DNA of 22,609 nucleotides, from positions 1 through 22,609 of the forward strand of contig JBNRMU010000073.1 in the NCBI GenBank assembly GCA_050309765.1, in the 5' to 3' direction. The stretch comes from CALWRM01 sp050309765. Lineage in GTDB: Bacteria > Bacillota > Clostridia > Christensenellales > UBA1750. The position numbers and the translations under genes are program-made. This document shows positions 14,210 through 21,838 of the stretch, piece by piece. Under the pieces are notes generated by a model, which searched no databases, was not told where the DNA came from, and saw nothing but the letters and a program-made list of their open reading frames with translations. How positions within the stretch are numbered: position 1 is the stretch's first letter; every line of letters starts with the position of its first letter.

Positions 14210-15433
14210 TTAGCCCAGCAGGATGCGGTGGTAGGCCTTTTTGCCCTTGCGCAGCATGAGACCCTCCGTACCAAAGTCGTCTGGCGTTACCTCCTGATCG
14301 GGCTCCGCTACCTTCTGGTCGTTCACGTACACGCCGCCGCCGGCGATCAGGCGCCTGCCCTCGCCCAGGGACTTGCACAGGCCCGCGCGCACCATCAGAT
14401 CGATCACGCGGCGGTTGCCCTCCAGCGTTTCGATGCGCGTGGTGGGCACGGAACCGCTCAGGGAGCTTCCGCCAAACAGGGCCTCGGCCGCCTTCTGGGC
14501 CGCTTCGGCTTCCTTCTCGCCGTGTACGAGCTTGGTCACCTCAAAGGCCAGCACCTTCTTGGCCTCGTTGATCTGCGCATCCTTGAGCGCGCCCAGGCGG
14601 CGCACCTCGTCCATGGGCAGGAAGGTGAGCAGCGCCAGGCACTTTTCCACATCCTGGTCGTCCACATTGCGCCAGTACTGGTAAAAATCGTAGGGAGAGG
14701 TTTTTTCGGGGTCGAGCCACAGGGCGCCGGCCTCGGTCTTGCCCATCTTGCGGCCGTCGTGGGTGAGCAGGAGCTTGAAGGTGATGGCAAAGGCGTCCTC
14801 GTGCTCCTTGCGGCGGATGAGGTCCGCGCCGGCCAGTATGTTGCTCCACTGGTCGTCGCCGCCCATCTCCACGCGGCAGCCGTAGCGGCGGTACAGCTCC
14901 AGAAAGTCGTAGCTTTGCATGAGCATGTAGTTGAATTCCAGGAAGGTGAGGCCCTTTTCCATGCGCTGCTTGTAGCACTCGGCGGTTAGCATGCGGTTGA
15001 CGGAAAAGTGCACGCCCACCTCGCGCAGAAAATCGATGTAGTTCAGCTCGCCCAGCCAGTCGGCGTTGTTGACGATGATGGCCTTGCCGTCGGAAAAGTC
15101 GAGGAAGCGGCTCATCTGCTTTTTGATGCACTCCACGTTGTGGTTTACGTCCTCACGGGTGAGCATCTTGCGCAGGTCGCTCTTGCCGGAGGGGTCGCCG
15201 ATCAGGCCCGTACCGCCGCCCATCAGGGCGATGGGCCTGTGGCCCGCGCGCTGCAGGTGCGCCATGGCCATAATGGGGATGTAATGGCCAATGTGCAGCG
15301 AATCCGCCGTGGGATCAAAGCCGACGTAGAAGGTGACGGGGCCTTCCTCCATGCGCTTGTACAGGTCTTCCTCGTAAACGGTTTGGGCAATAAAGCCGCG
15401 TTCTTTGAGTAAATCCAATGCATTTTGTGCCAT
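14210..15433 (-). CDS. tyrS: Tyrosyl-tRNA synthetase
   Basis: Class I synthetase that charges tRNA-Tyr. The 407-aa protein shows FYVGFDPTADSLHIGH with HIGH at 47-50, GGTGLIGDPSGK, the tyrosine-pocket stretch MLMQSYDFLELY, GGDDQWSNI (191-199), KMGKT (229-233), and a C-terminal S4 RNA-binding domain (about 340-405). AAGGAAC precedes the ATG. It lies 26 nt after the aminotransferase gene on the same strand, and both are probably under the Tyr-type T-box upstream. Tyrosine-responsive T-boxes in front of tyrS are classical in Firmicutes. Confidence 0.97.
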   Translation of the reverse strand: MAQNALDLLKERGFIAQTVYEEDLYKRMEEGPVTFYVGFDPTADSLHIGHYIPIMAMAHLQRAGHRPIALMGGGTGLIGDPSGKSDLRKMLTREDVNHNVECIKKQMSRFLDFSDGKAIIVNNADWLGELNYIDFLREVGVHFSVNRMLTAECYKQRMEKGLTFLEFNYMLMQSYDFLELYRRYGCRVEMGGDDQWSNILAGADLIRRKEHEDAFAITFKLLLTHDGRKMGKTEAGALWLDPEKTSPYDFYQYWRNVDDQDVEKCLALLTFLPMDEVRRLGALKDAQINEAKKVLAFEVTKLVHGEKEAEAAQKAAEALFGGSSLSGSVPTTRIETLEGNRRVIDLMVRAGLCKSLGEGRRLIAGGGVYVNDQKVAEPDQEVTPDDFGTEGLMLRKGKKAYHRILLG

Positions 15434-15459
15434 TTTGATCTAGTTCCTTTCTATGCTGG

Positions 15460-16647
15460 TCAGGCAAGGCCCTTGGAGATGAACAGCTCGCGCAGGCGGG
15501 TCATGCCGATCTCGATGTTTTCCAGGCTCGCGTTGGAGAAGTTGAGCCGCATGGTGTTGTGGTGCGCCTGTCCGTCGGCATAAAAGTGCGTGCCGGGGAT
15601 GTAGGCGACGCCGCGCTTGGTGGCCTCGGGCAAAAGCTCGGTGGCGTTGAAGCCCTGCGGCAGCGTGCACCAAAGGAAAATGCCGCCCTCGGGATTTGTG
15701 TAGGAGACGGATTCAGGGAAGGTGTGCAGCATGCCTTGCATCTTTTCCATCTGCTTGGCATAGGAGGCGCTGATCACGCGGATATGCTCCTGCAAAAGGC
15801 CAGAGCGCAGATAGCGGTCGATGATGGCCTGGTTGAGGTTGGGGCTGTGCACATCCACCGCCTGCTTACCCACCACCAGCTTGCGCATCAGGGCCTGATC
15901 CTCGCAGACCACGGCGGCCACGCGCAGGCCGGGCGAGATGATCTTGGAGAAGGAGTTCAAATACAGCACATAGCCTTTTTCGTCAAAGCTCTTGATGGCG
16001 GGAAGCGCCTGCCCGCGATAGCGCAGGTCGCAGTAGGGGTCGTCCTCGATGAGGGGCGCCTCGTATTTGTTGACAAGCTCGGCGATCTTTTTGCGCCTTT
16101 CCAGCGAGAGCGTGCGGCCCGTGGGGTTCTGGAAGGTGGGGATCAAATAGATGAGCTTGGGATGGTGGGCCTTGATCTGCTCTTCCAGGGACTCGGGGAT
16201 GGCGCCGTTCTCATCCGTTTCCACGGCGGCAAAGCGCGCGCCGTAGGTCTTGAAGGTTTGCAGCGCGCCCAGGAAGGTGGGGCTTTCCACCAGCATGGTG
16301 TCGCCCTCGTTGATCAGGGCCTTGCAGATCAAATCCAGCCCCTGCTGGGAGCCGGACAGCGGCAGGATGTTGGCCGGATCGGCGTTTACGCCGTTGTGGC
16401 GGAAGAACTCGGCCGCGCTCTCGCGCAGGGGGGCGTAGCCTTCCGTCTGGCCGTACTGCAAAAGGGCGACGCCGTTTTGGGAGAGCGCCTCCTGCACAAA
16501 GCCGCAGATGCGCTCGGGCTCCAGGGCGGAGGAGGCCGGGTTGCCGCCGGCAAAGGAGATGATGTCGGGATTGGTCAGAAGCTTAAAGATGTCGCGGATG
16601 GCGCTGCCGCTCAAATCGCGCAGACGGTTGGAGATCTCGATATTCAT
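15460..16647 (-). CDS. PLP-dependent class I/II aminotransferase (LysN/ARO8-like)
   Basis: The 395-aa protein is a fold type I aminotransferase of the group that contains 2-aminoadipate (LysN) and aromatic (ARO8-like) aminotransferases. Seen: ISFAGGNPA (about 30-38), YGQTEGYAPLRE, the IPTFQNPTGRTLS segment, EDDPYCDLRY, and the PLP lysine in LNSFSKIISPGLRV, then the substrate-binding Arg in TMRLNFS. AAAGGAAA precedes ATG 16647; the frame extends to 16767, but that part lies in the leader. It is the first gene of a T-box operon with tyrS. A Tyr T-box here suggests a role in tyrosine or phenylalanine transamination; that substrate is inference. Confidence 0.9.
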   Translation of the reverse strand: MNIEISNRLRDLSGSAIRDIFKLLTNPDIISFAGGNPASSALEPERICGFVQEALSQNGVALLQYGQTEGYAPLRESAAEFFRHNGVNADPANILPLSGSQQGLDLICKALINEGDTMLVESPTFLGALQTFKTYGARFAAVETDENGAIPESLEEQIKAHHPKLIYLIPTFQNPTGRTLSLERRKKIAELVNKYEAPLIEDDPYCDLRYRGQALPAIKSFDEKGYVLYLNSFSKIISPGLRVAAVVCEDQALMRKLVVGKQAVDVHSPNLNQAIIDRYLRSGLLQEHIRVISASYAKQMEKMQGMLHTFPESVSYTNPEGGIFLWCTLPQGFNATELLPEATKRGVAYIPGTHFYADGQAHHNTMRLNFSNASLENIEIGMTRLRELFISKGLA

Positions 16648-16692
16648 GCAGACGTTTCCTTTCTTTTCATATATCTTGAAGATTAAAGAATG

Positions 16693-16736
16693 AAGAAAAC
16701 CGCCTTCCACGCCCAAAGGGGGGCATCGGAAGGCGG
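16693..16736 (-). terminator. Regulated terminator of the Tyr T-box
   Basis: CCGCCTTCC (16728-16736 on the minus strand) pairs with GGAAGGCGG (16700-16708); an inner GCCC/GGGC pairing extends the stem, and TTTTCTT follows. It lies between the T-box sequence and the aminotransferase start. Confidence 0.88.
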
Positions 16737-16994
16737 CGTTTGAAACCGCGGTACCACTTCGCTTCACCGGATATTACCGGCCTTGATCCGGGCGAACCCA
16801 TCAGCTCGCCTCGCGCCCTTGGTAACGGGGGCCTCCGTTGCAGCCTACGCGCGGAAAAGCAAATCCGTTTCGGTGCACGGCTCGGGGAGGTATTCGCCCT
16901 ATGCGCACGCTGTCCCGCTGCCTTGCACCTTTGCGGCAGCTCTCTGAAGGGGAGATGCGCGGCTACTTGTTCCCGTCCTCGCCTTATCTTCCAT
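16693..16994 (-). promoter_or_regulatory. T-box leader, probably Tyr-specific
   Basis: On the minus strand the T-box sequence GAAGTGGTACCGCGG is at 16746-16760. The distal loop of stem I is GGTGCAAGG (16921-16929), closed by CTGCC and GGCAG. The specifier loop reads GCGAATACCTCC, putting TAC (Tyr) at 16890-16892. The operon contains tyrS, which supports this reading; other frames would give ATA or ACC. The regulated terminator and the promoter are both in place, so the whole leader is in the window. Confidence 0.92.
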
Positions 16995-17023
16995 AGTATA
17001 GCCTTAGCTCGGGCGTTTGTCAA
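16995..17023 (-). promoter_or_regulatory. Sigma-A promoter of the T-box / aminotransferase / tyrS operon
   Basis: On the minus strand a perfect TTGACA (17018-17023) and TATACT (16995-17000) are 17 nt apart. Transcription would begin just before stem I of the T-box. Confidence 0.88.
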
Positions 17024-17083
17024 CGGAAGATGAGGCAAAGTGAAGCTTTGGGATAAACGGGATTAAAGAAATTTAGCGACCTA

Positions 17084-18310
17084 TTAAAAGAGGTCATCCG
17101 GAATTTCATCAATAGTTGTATACTCGTGTTTTTTTCCATCAACAACGACGCTATAGCCGCTAAAACCATTGCCGACCGCAGTTGAACAAAGGCCTTCGTT
17201 GGATGATTTATAAAACACTAGATATATATCCATCTCATAGGGTGATTGCGCCGCCCGATCTTCAATCAGCTTCATGGCTGTTCTTACGGTTTCGCCTGAA
17301 GATTCGGGAAGAATCAATTCAAGGTAAACGGTGTATACGCCATATTGATTTACATGATAATCGATGGTTGTTGGAATTCGTTTTTCGTATTCTGGCGCAA
17401 TGGTATTATCAGCATAGTCAAGCACGATGCTTTTCGTTTTTGCAAACTCCTGCTCCCATGTTTCGATTTCGGCAGAGGCTACAAATTCTATGTTTGTGCT
17501 GTTATCACTCAGCTTGACAAATTGCCCCTCATGAATGGTGAGATTCTTCGTTTCCCCTGCCATCAACACAATTGGAGCATCGCAGCATCTTGTGACAAAC
17601 TGTTCCCATTGGCCATCATATTCTGTGCCGGAGTAGACCGATACCTGTGCACTGCCAGAAGAATCCTTGTTTGTAACCTCATATGTTCTAACAGGTATAT
17701 GAAAGGCGACATAAGAGTCAGGCATATCTGTGTTTTCATTGAGAGTGTTCTGTACGCCATACTCTCCGGTTTCGTTATAAGACAAAACGAAAGAAAGAGG
17801 CTCTTTGATAGGCGTTGTGGAAGTCTGTACGCTTTGCGCTGCGGGATTGGTAATTGCAACAGGCGTTTGAGTATTGTTGTCCGATGTGTTGCCAGAAAAC
17901 CAGATCAATAAAAATACGATCCATGCAGCGGCAATAATGCCATATTTGATGACGGGTTTCATGCTCTTTTTGCGCAGGAGCAGGATAGTGAGTGGAAGTG
18001 GGAAAATGAATATCCAACCCAACACCCAGAGCCATGTTTTGCGCTTCTTTGGTGCATCTTCGGTAATATACCAGGTATTTCCGCAGTCCTTACAAAAACC
18101 AACGGTTCTGTGGACGATTCGCTTTGCATTTTTCCCCCGGACCTCACCTTGGTTTTCGCGCCTGAATACGATGTTTTGGCTGCCGCATCTGGCACAGACC
18201 GATCGCGTGCTTTTTTGCGATGTCAATGGCGAACCGCAGTATTCGCAGACGGTACCGCTTGTTATAGCTCCACAGCTGGGGCACTTCACCTTTACAATGC
18301 TTTGGCTCAT
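17084..18310 (-). CDS. Double zinc-ribbon membrane protein, function unknown
   Basis: The 408-aa protein has two N-terminal zinc ribbons: CPSC and CEYC (Cys10, 13, 22, 25), then CARC and CKDC (Cys39, 42, 73, 76). Two hydrophobic segments follow (about 93-113 and 122-139), then a Thr/Gln/Asn-rich linker and a C-terminal domain (about 175-408) of beta-rich character with no recognised family. The ribbons and the membrane part suggest a cytoplasmic zinc-binding head and an outer C-terminal domain. Start 18310 has AGGGG 8 nt upstream; the open frame to 18412 runs through a terminator-like hairpin and is rejected. The gene is AT-richer than its neighbours, which suggests transfer. No clear terminator follows. 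The leader is unusual (see 18330-18529). Confidence 0.8.
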   Translation of the reverse strand: MSQSIVKVKCPSCGAITSGTVCEYCGSPLTSQKSTRSVCARCGSQNIVFRRENQGEVRGKNAKRIVHRTVGFCKDCGNTWYITEDAPKKRKTWLWVLGWIFIFPLPLTILLLRKKSMKPVIKYGIIAAAWIVFLLIWFSGNTSDNNTQTPVAITNPAAQSVQTSTTPIKEPLSFVLSYNETGEYGVQNTLNENTDMPDSYVAFHIPVRTYEVTNKDSSGSAQVSVYSGTEYDGQWEQFVTRCCDAPIVLMAGETKNLTIHEGQFVKLSDNSTNIEFVASAEIETWEQEFAKTKSIVLDYADNTIAPEYEKRIPTTIDYHVNQYGVYTVYLELILPESSGETVRTAMKLIEDRAAQSPYEMDIYLVFYKSSNEGLCSTAVGNGFSGYSVVVDGKKHEYTTIDEIPDDLF

Positions 18311-18329
18311 TTCCGCATCCCCTATCTTT

Positions 18330-18371
18330 TTTATATAAAAAATGCGCGACCCCAAACGGAGCCGCGCACGA
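18330..18371 (-). terminator. Terminator-like hairpin in the leader of the zinc-ribbon gene
   Basis: On the minus strand TGCGCG and CGCGCA pair around a CTCCGTTTGGGG-type inner stem, and a run of six Ts follows at once. It lies between the predicted promoter and the start codon, as in transcription attenuators, so readthrough may be needed for expression. Confidence 0.6.
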
Positions 18372-18390
18372 AAAACGCTAACTCCGATTG

Positions 18391-18496
18391 TTGTCACACA
18401 AACCTTCGACACGCATAGCGGATAGAAGTGGAGTCGCGTTTTTGCCTAGGCAAAAACTACCCACTTTGCGTGTCAAATATTCGGTTTGTGTGACAA
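18391..18496 (-). repeat. Nested inverted repeat, about 106 nt, forming a long leader hairpin
   Basis: TTGTCACACAAACC at 18391-18404 has its exact complement at 18483-18496 (14 bp). Inside, GACACGCA pairs with TGCGTGTC and AAGTGG with CCACTT (one side has a 10-nt bulge), and the centre is the palindrome GTTTTTGCCTAGGCAAAAAC. The sequence is therefore symmetrical almost throughout. Its right edge lies at the predicted transcription start of the zinc-ribbon gene, so the RNA would begin with this hairpin. It could instead be a small MITE-like insertion. Confidence 0.75.
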
Positions 18497-18500
18497 TGCT

Positions 18501-18529
18501 ATTGTAGCACAGCTATGGAAGAAAGACAA
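18501..18529 (-). promoter_or_regulatory. Sigma-A promoter of the zinc-ribbon gene
   Basis: On the minus strand TTGTCT (18524-18529) and TACAAT (18501-18506) are 17 nt apart. The start of transcription would be near 18494, at the edge of the long inverted repeat. Confidence 0.68.
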
Positions 18530-18530
18530 T

Positions 18531-18567
18531 AAAAAGGTGGATTGCATCGAATACGATCCACCTTTTT
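18531..18567. terminator. Second, bidirectional terminator downstream of gdhA
   Basis: AAAAAGGTGGAT (18531-18542) and ATCCACCTTTTT (18556-18567) form a 12-bp stem with T-runs on both strands. It shields the zinc-ribbon promoter from gdhA readthrough. Confidence 0.75.
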
Positions 18568-18608
18568 GCGGCATTCGGTATTGAGCTGAAAAAAGACTTT
18601 TTGGCGCA

Positions 18609-18647
18609 AAACAAAAGGGGCGAAAACCCTTTGCGGGTTTTCGCCCC
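18609..18647 (-). terminator. Intrinsic terminator of gdhA
   Basis: GGGGCGAAAACCC (18617-18629) and GGGTTTTCGCCCC (18635-18647) form a perfect 13-bp stem with a 5-nt loop. On the minus strand TTTTGTTTTG follows. It lies 30 nt after the gdhA stop. Confidence 0.9.
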
Positions 18648-18677
18648 TGAAAGATGCGTTTGCGGTTATGTCTGGCT

Positions 18678-20009
18678 TTACACCGCGCCCTGGGCCATCA
18701 TGGCGGTGGCAACCTTCTGGAAGCCCGCGATGTTGGCGCCGGCCACGAAGTTGCCGGCCACGCCGTATTCCTTGGCGGTCTGGCTCATCTGCTTGTAGAT
18801 GTTGACCATGATGCCTTCCAGCCGCTGGTCCACTTCCTCAAAGCTCCAGGCCAGGCGCAGGGAGTTCTGGCTCATCTCAAGGCCCGAGGTGGCAACGCCG
18901 CCGGCGTTGGCCGCCTTGCCGGGCGCGTACAGCAGGCCGTTGGCCTGGAAGCACTCGATGGCTTCCGGGGTGGAGGGCATGTTCGCACCCTCGGCCACGG
19001 CGATGCAGCCGTTCTTGACCAGTTCCTTGGCGTCGTCGCCGTTCAGCTCGTTCTGGGTGGCGCAGGGCAGGGCGATGTCACAGGGCACGCACCACACGCG
19101 TTTGCCGGGCATAAAGACGGCGTCCTTGTGGCTTTCCAGGTATTCGCTCACGCGGCCGCGGCGCACTTCCTTGATCTGCTTCATGCAATCCAGATCGATG
19201 CCGTTTTCGTCCACCAGCGCGCCGGAGGAGTCGGACATGGTGATGACCTTGGCGCCCAGGGACATGGCCTTTTCTGCCGCGTACAGGGCGACGTTGCCGG
19301 CGCCGGAGATGGCCACGCGCTTGCCCTCGAAGGACAGGCCTTTTTCGGCCAGCATCTCGCGGGTCAGGTACACCAGGCCGTAGCCGGTGGCTTCCTTGCG
19401 GGCCAGGGATCCGCCGAAGGTGAGGCCCTTGCCGGTCAAAACGCCCTCGTACAGGCCGGTGATGCGCTTGTACTGGCCGTACAGATAGCCGATCTCGCGC
19501 GCGCCCACGCCGATATCGCCGGCGGGCACGTCCACATCGGCGCCGATGTGGCGATACAGCTCGGTCATGAAGCTCTGGCAGAAGCTCATCACTTCGTGGT
19601 CGGACTTGCCCTTGGGGTCAAAGTCGGAACCGCCCTTGCCGCCGCCCATGGGCAGGCTGGTGAGGGAGTTTTTGAAGATCTGCTCAAAGCCGAGGAATTT
19701 GATGACGCCCAGGTTTACGCTGGGATGCAGGCGCAATCCGCCCTTGTAGGGGCCGATGGCGGAGTTGAACTGCACGCGGAAGCCGCGGTTGACCTGGACC
19801 TGGCCCTTGTCATCCACCCAGGGCACGCGGAAAATGACCACGCGCTCGGGCTCGACCAGGCGCTCCAGCAGGCCCTCGCGCTCGTATTCGGGATGCGCTT
19901 CCACAGCCAGACGCAGGGAGTTGAGCACCTCGCGCGCAGCCTGGTGGAATTCGGCCTCGCCCGGGTTGCGGGCGATGACGGTTTCGATAATCTTGTCTAC
20001 ATAACTCAT
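18678..20009 (-). CDS. gdhA: Glutamate dehydrogenase (hexameric, NADP-type family)
   Basis: Reversible reductive amination of 2-oxoglutarate with ammonia to glutamate in the cytoplasm. The 443-aa length matches the small hexameric bacterial enzymes. Seen: GFRVQFNSAIGPYKGGLRLH (76-95) with Lys89, FLGFEQIFKNSLT with Lys113, the catalytic Lys125 in PMGGGKGGSDFDPKGKSD, DVPAGDIGVGAREIG, and the dinucleotide-binding GAGNVA in the second domain. The C-terminal part has the expected GANMPSTPEA and PGKAANAGGVA stretches. GGAAGG lies before the ATG. NADP preference is inferred from overall similarity only. It is transcribed alone. Confidence 0.97.
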   Translation of the reverse strand: MSYVDKIIETVIARNPGEAEFHQAAREVLNSLRLAVEAHPEYEREGLLERLVEPERVVIFRVPWVDDKGQVQVNRGFRVQFNSAIGPYKGGLRLHPSVNLGVIKFLGFEQIFKNSLTSLPMGGGKGGSDFDPKGKSDHEVMSFCQSFMTELYRHIGADVDVPAGDIGVGAREIGYLYGQYKRITGLYEGVLTGKGLTFGGSLARKEATGYGLVYLTREMLAEKGLSFEGKRVAISGAGNVALYAAEKAMSLGAKVITMSDSSGALVDENGIDLDCMKQIKEVRRGRVSEYLESHKDAVFMPGKRVWCVPCDIALPCATQNELNGDDAKELVKNGCIAVAEGANMPSTPEAIECFQANGLLYAPGKAANAGGVATSGLEMSQNSLRLAWSFEEVDQRLEGIMVNIYKQMSQTAKEYGVAGNFVAGANIAGFQKVATAMMAQGAV

Positions 20010-20075
20010 GTTGATTCCGTCCTTCCTGTTTGCAGCGGCGCGCGGGACGCGCCTATGGCAAAAACTATGGTAGTA

Positions 20076-20104
20076 AGTATAAACGCAAAAGAATAAATAT
20101 GCAA
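20076..20104 (-). promoter_or_regulatory. Sigma-A promoter of gdhA
   Basis: On the minus strand TTGCAT (20099-20104) and TATACT (20076-20081) are 17 nt apart, about 65 nt upstream of the start codon. Confidence 0.78.
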
Positions 20105-20332
20105 GTTAGAACTTTGAAAATTGCTCTTTAAGCGGGGTCCAGCCGGCAAAAAGGGGTGAAATATGCCAAAACGCAAAACAAATCCTGCATAATGCGCCGC
20201 TGCGGGCGCGGCGCGTGGATCAGCGGGCTGGCAGAGAGCGGGCTATACAGGCTGTTTTTTGCTGCGCTGCGCTCGGCGCGCTTTTTATCGGAAGAAGGGT
20301 AATAAACCCTGAATGTTCTTATTAAATAAGTA
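20105..20332. other. Intergenic region between divergent gdhA and the oxidoreductase gene
   Basis: No gene I can support. It contains a GC-rich hairpin (GCGCCGC 20194-20200 with GCGGCGC 20208-20214), two copies of AGCGGGCT, and a GC-rich stretch ending in CTTTTTATC at about 20265-20287 that could be a weak plus-strand terminator. A nine-codon frame (ATG 20163, MPKRKTNPA) with GGGGTGA upstream is present but too short to call. Confidence 0.4.
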
Positions 20333-20360
20333 TTGACTTTGAATGCGGATATGTTACACT
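20333..20360 (+). promoter_or_regulatory. Sigma-A promoter of the oxidoreductase gene
   Basis: TTGACT (20333-20338) and TACACT (20355-20360) are 16 nt apart, with TATGT before the -10 element. The 5' UTR would be about 95 nt and holds no structure I recognise. Confidence 0.72.
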
Positions 20361-20463
20361 TTAATCGCCTGTTAACACAACCTGTTTATTGTGGTACTTT
20401 CGGTAAATTCACGGCGGCTCTACAGCCTGCATACAAAAAACAAAGTGAAGAGAGGGAAGGTAA

Positions 20464-21588
20464 ATGGGTAAACTTTTGAACGTGGCCATCGTCGGCTGCG
20501 GCGGCATGGGCGGCGGACACGCCATCGCCATCTCCAGCGGCACCGGAAACGCCATCTGGAACACCAACGCGAACAGCGCCGAGGCCTTCAAGGGCACGTG
20601 CAACACGGACATCTCCAAGAAGCTCCGCCTTGCAGGCACCTACGACATCGACCCAGAGCGCCAGGCCTGGGCGCGCGAGCGCGGTATCTTTACCTACGAC
20701 AGCTTCGAGGCTGTGCTGGCCGATCCCGATGTGGACATCGTTTTGATCGCCACCCCCAACCACCTGCACCACGATCTTTCCGTCGCTGCCATGCGCGCCG
20801 GCAAGAACGTCCTGTGCGAAAAGCCCGTTATGTGCACCAGCGCCGAGCTTGAGGACGTGCTCAAGGTTGCCAAGGAAACGGGAAAAATCTTCTATCCCCG
20901 GCAGAACCGCCGCTGGGACGAGGACTATCTCATCGTCAAAAAGATCTACGAAGAAAGCCTTGTCGGCAAGGTGTTCAACATCGAGAGCCGCGTGCTCGGC
21001 TCCCGCGGTATCCCCGGCGACTGGCGCGGCGTAAAGGCCTACGGCGGCGGCATGATGCTGGACTGGGGCGTGCACCTGCTGGACAGGCTGCTGGATATGA
21101 TCCCCGAAAAGGTCACAAAGGTCTTCTGCTCCTGTACGCACGTGACCAACGACGAGGTGGACGATGGCTTCAAGGCCCATCTGACCTTTGAAAGCAGCCT
21201 CACTACCGTGGTCGAGGTCGGCACCTGCCAGTTCGTCAAGCTCCCGCTGTGGTTCGTGGCCGGCAACCACGGCACCGCCGTGATCGAGGACTGGACCAAC
21301 ACCGGCAAGATGGTGCGCCTGAAGAGCTGGGAGGATAAGGACGCCGTGCCCATCCTGGCCGGCGCCGGACTTACCAAGACCATGGCTCCGCGCGGCGATA
21401 CCTCCGTGGAGGAGCTGCCCCTGCCGGAAGTGGAGCTGGACAACAACGCCCTGTACGCCAACCTTGCCGATACCGTAAACGGCGAGGCGGAGCAGATCGT
21501 GAAGGGCGAGCAGGCACTGCGCGTGCTGCGCCTGATGGAAGCCTGCTTCGAATCCGACGAAAAGGGCATCGTGGTCAATTTCGAATAA
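20464..21588 (+). CDS. Gfo/Idh/MocA family NAD(P)-dependent oxidoreductase
   Basis: The family oxidises or reduces sugars, inositols and related hydroxy compounds. The 374-aa protein has an N-terminal Rossmann domain with GCGGMGGGH (11-19), ATPNHLHH (96-103) and the family EKP motif (119-121), then the C-terminal alpha/beta domain with GGGMMLDWGVHLLD (194-207), where Asp200 and His204 sit at the usual catalytic positions. Between the glycine motif and the second strand (about residues 22-55) it has roughly 30 extra residues compared with typical members. GAGAGGGAAGG precedes the ATG. It stands alone between its promoter and a hairpin at 21611, so the context gives no hint of the substrate. 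Confidence 0.9.
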   Translation: MGKLLNVAIVGCGGMGGGHAIAISSGTGNAIWNTNANSAEAFKGTCNTDISKKLRLAGTYDIDPERQAWARERGIFTYDSFEAVLADPDVDIVLIATPNHLHHDLSVAAMRAGKNVLCEKPVMCTSAELEDVLKVAKETGKIFYPRQNRRWDEDYLIVKKIYEESLVGKVFNIESRVLGSRGIPGDWRGVKAYGGGMMLDWGVHLLDRLLDMIPEKVTKVFCSCTHVTNDEVDDGFKAHLTFESSLTTVVEVGTCQFVKLPLWFVAGNHGTAVIEDWTNTGKMVRLKSWEDKDAVPILAGAGLTKTMAPRGDTSVEELPLPEVELDNNALYANLADTVNGEAEQIVKGEQALRVLRLMEACFESDEKGIVVNFE

Positions 21589-21610
21589 GAAAACGCAGAT
21601 CGCATATGTG

Positions 21611-21642
21611 CGCGCCGCAGGCTGTCCTGCGGCGCGTATTTT
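21611..21642 (+). terminator. Probable terminator of the oxidoreductase gene
   Basis: CGCGCCGCAGG (21611-21621) and CCTGCGGCGCG (21626-21636) form an 11-bp stem with a 4-nt loop, followed by TATTTT, a short T-run. Confidence 0.7.
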
Positions 21643-21714
21643 GTGCACGCGGAGCCGGAGTGGCGGCATACCATACCCCGTAAGGGGCAGGAAAGCCGTA
21701 AACAAAAACATTTC

Positions 21715-21743
21715 TTGCATTCGGAAGGGAGAGAATCTATAAT
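21715..21743 (+). promoter_or_regulatory. Sigma-A promoter of the aspartate kinase gene
   Basis: TTGCAT (21715-21720) and a perfect TATAAT (21738-21743) are 17 nt apart. The 5' UTR is about 90 nt. Confidence 0.82.
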
Positions 21744-21838
21744 AAATAGATAGCATAAGGAATCAGCGACGCTTTTTGTTTCGAAAAATGCAAAAACCTT
21801 TAGATAAATTTGCAATCAATAGGGGATGAAACAGCTTT

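Noticed and set aside
15559..16686. Open frame of 375 codons on the plus strand
   Set aside because: Antisense to the aminotransferase gene, with shadow-type composition.
7608..18609. Shared TTTTTGGCGCA at the insert's right end (7608-7618) and near the gdhA terminator (18599-18609)
   Set aside because: An 11-base match is expected by chance several times in a window of this size, and the surroundings do not match.
18654..20096. Long open frame of 480 codons on the plus strand
   Set aside because: It is antisense to gdhA and arises from the GC-rich codon pattern; its translation has the Ala/Gly/His-rich look of a shadow frame.
20386..21756. Long open frame of 456 codons on the minus strand
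   Set aside because: Antisense to the Gfo/Idh/MocA gene, with no domain and no ribosome binding site.
21744..21838. Lysine riboswitch before the aspartate kinase gene
   Set aside because: The leader is under 100 nt and lacks the length and motifs of the lysine riboswitch.
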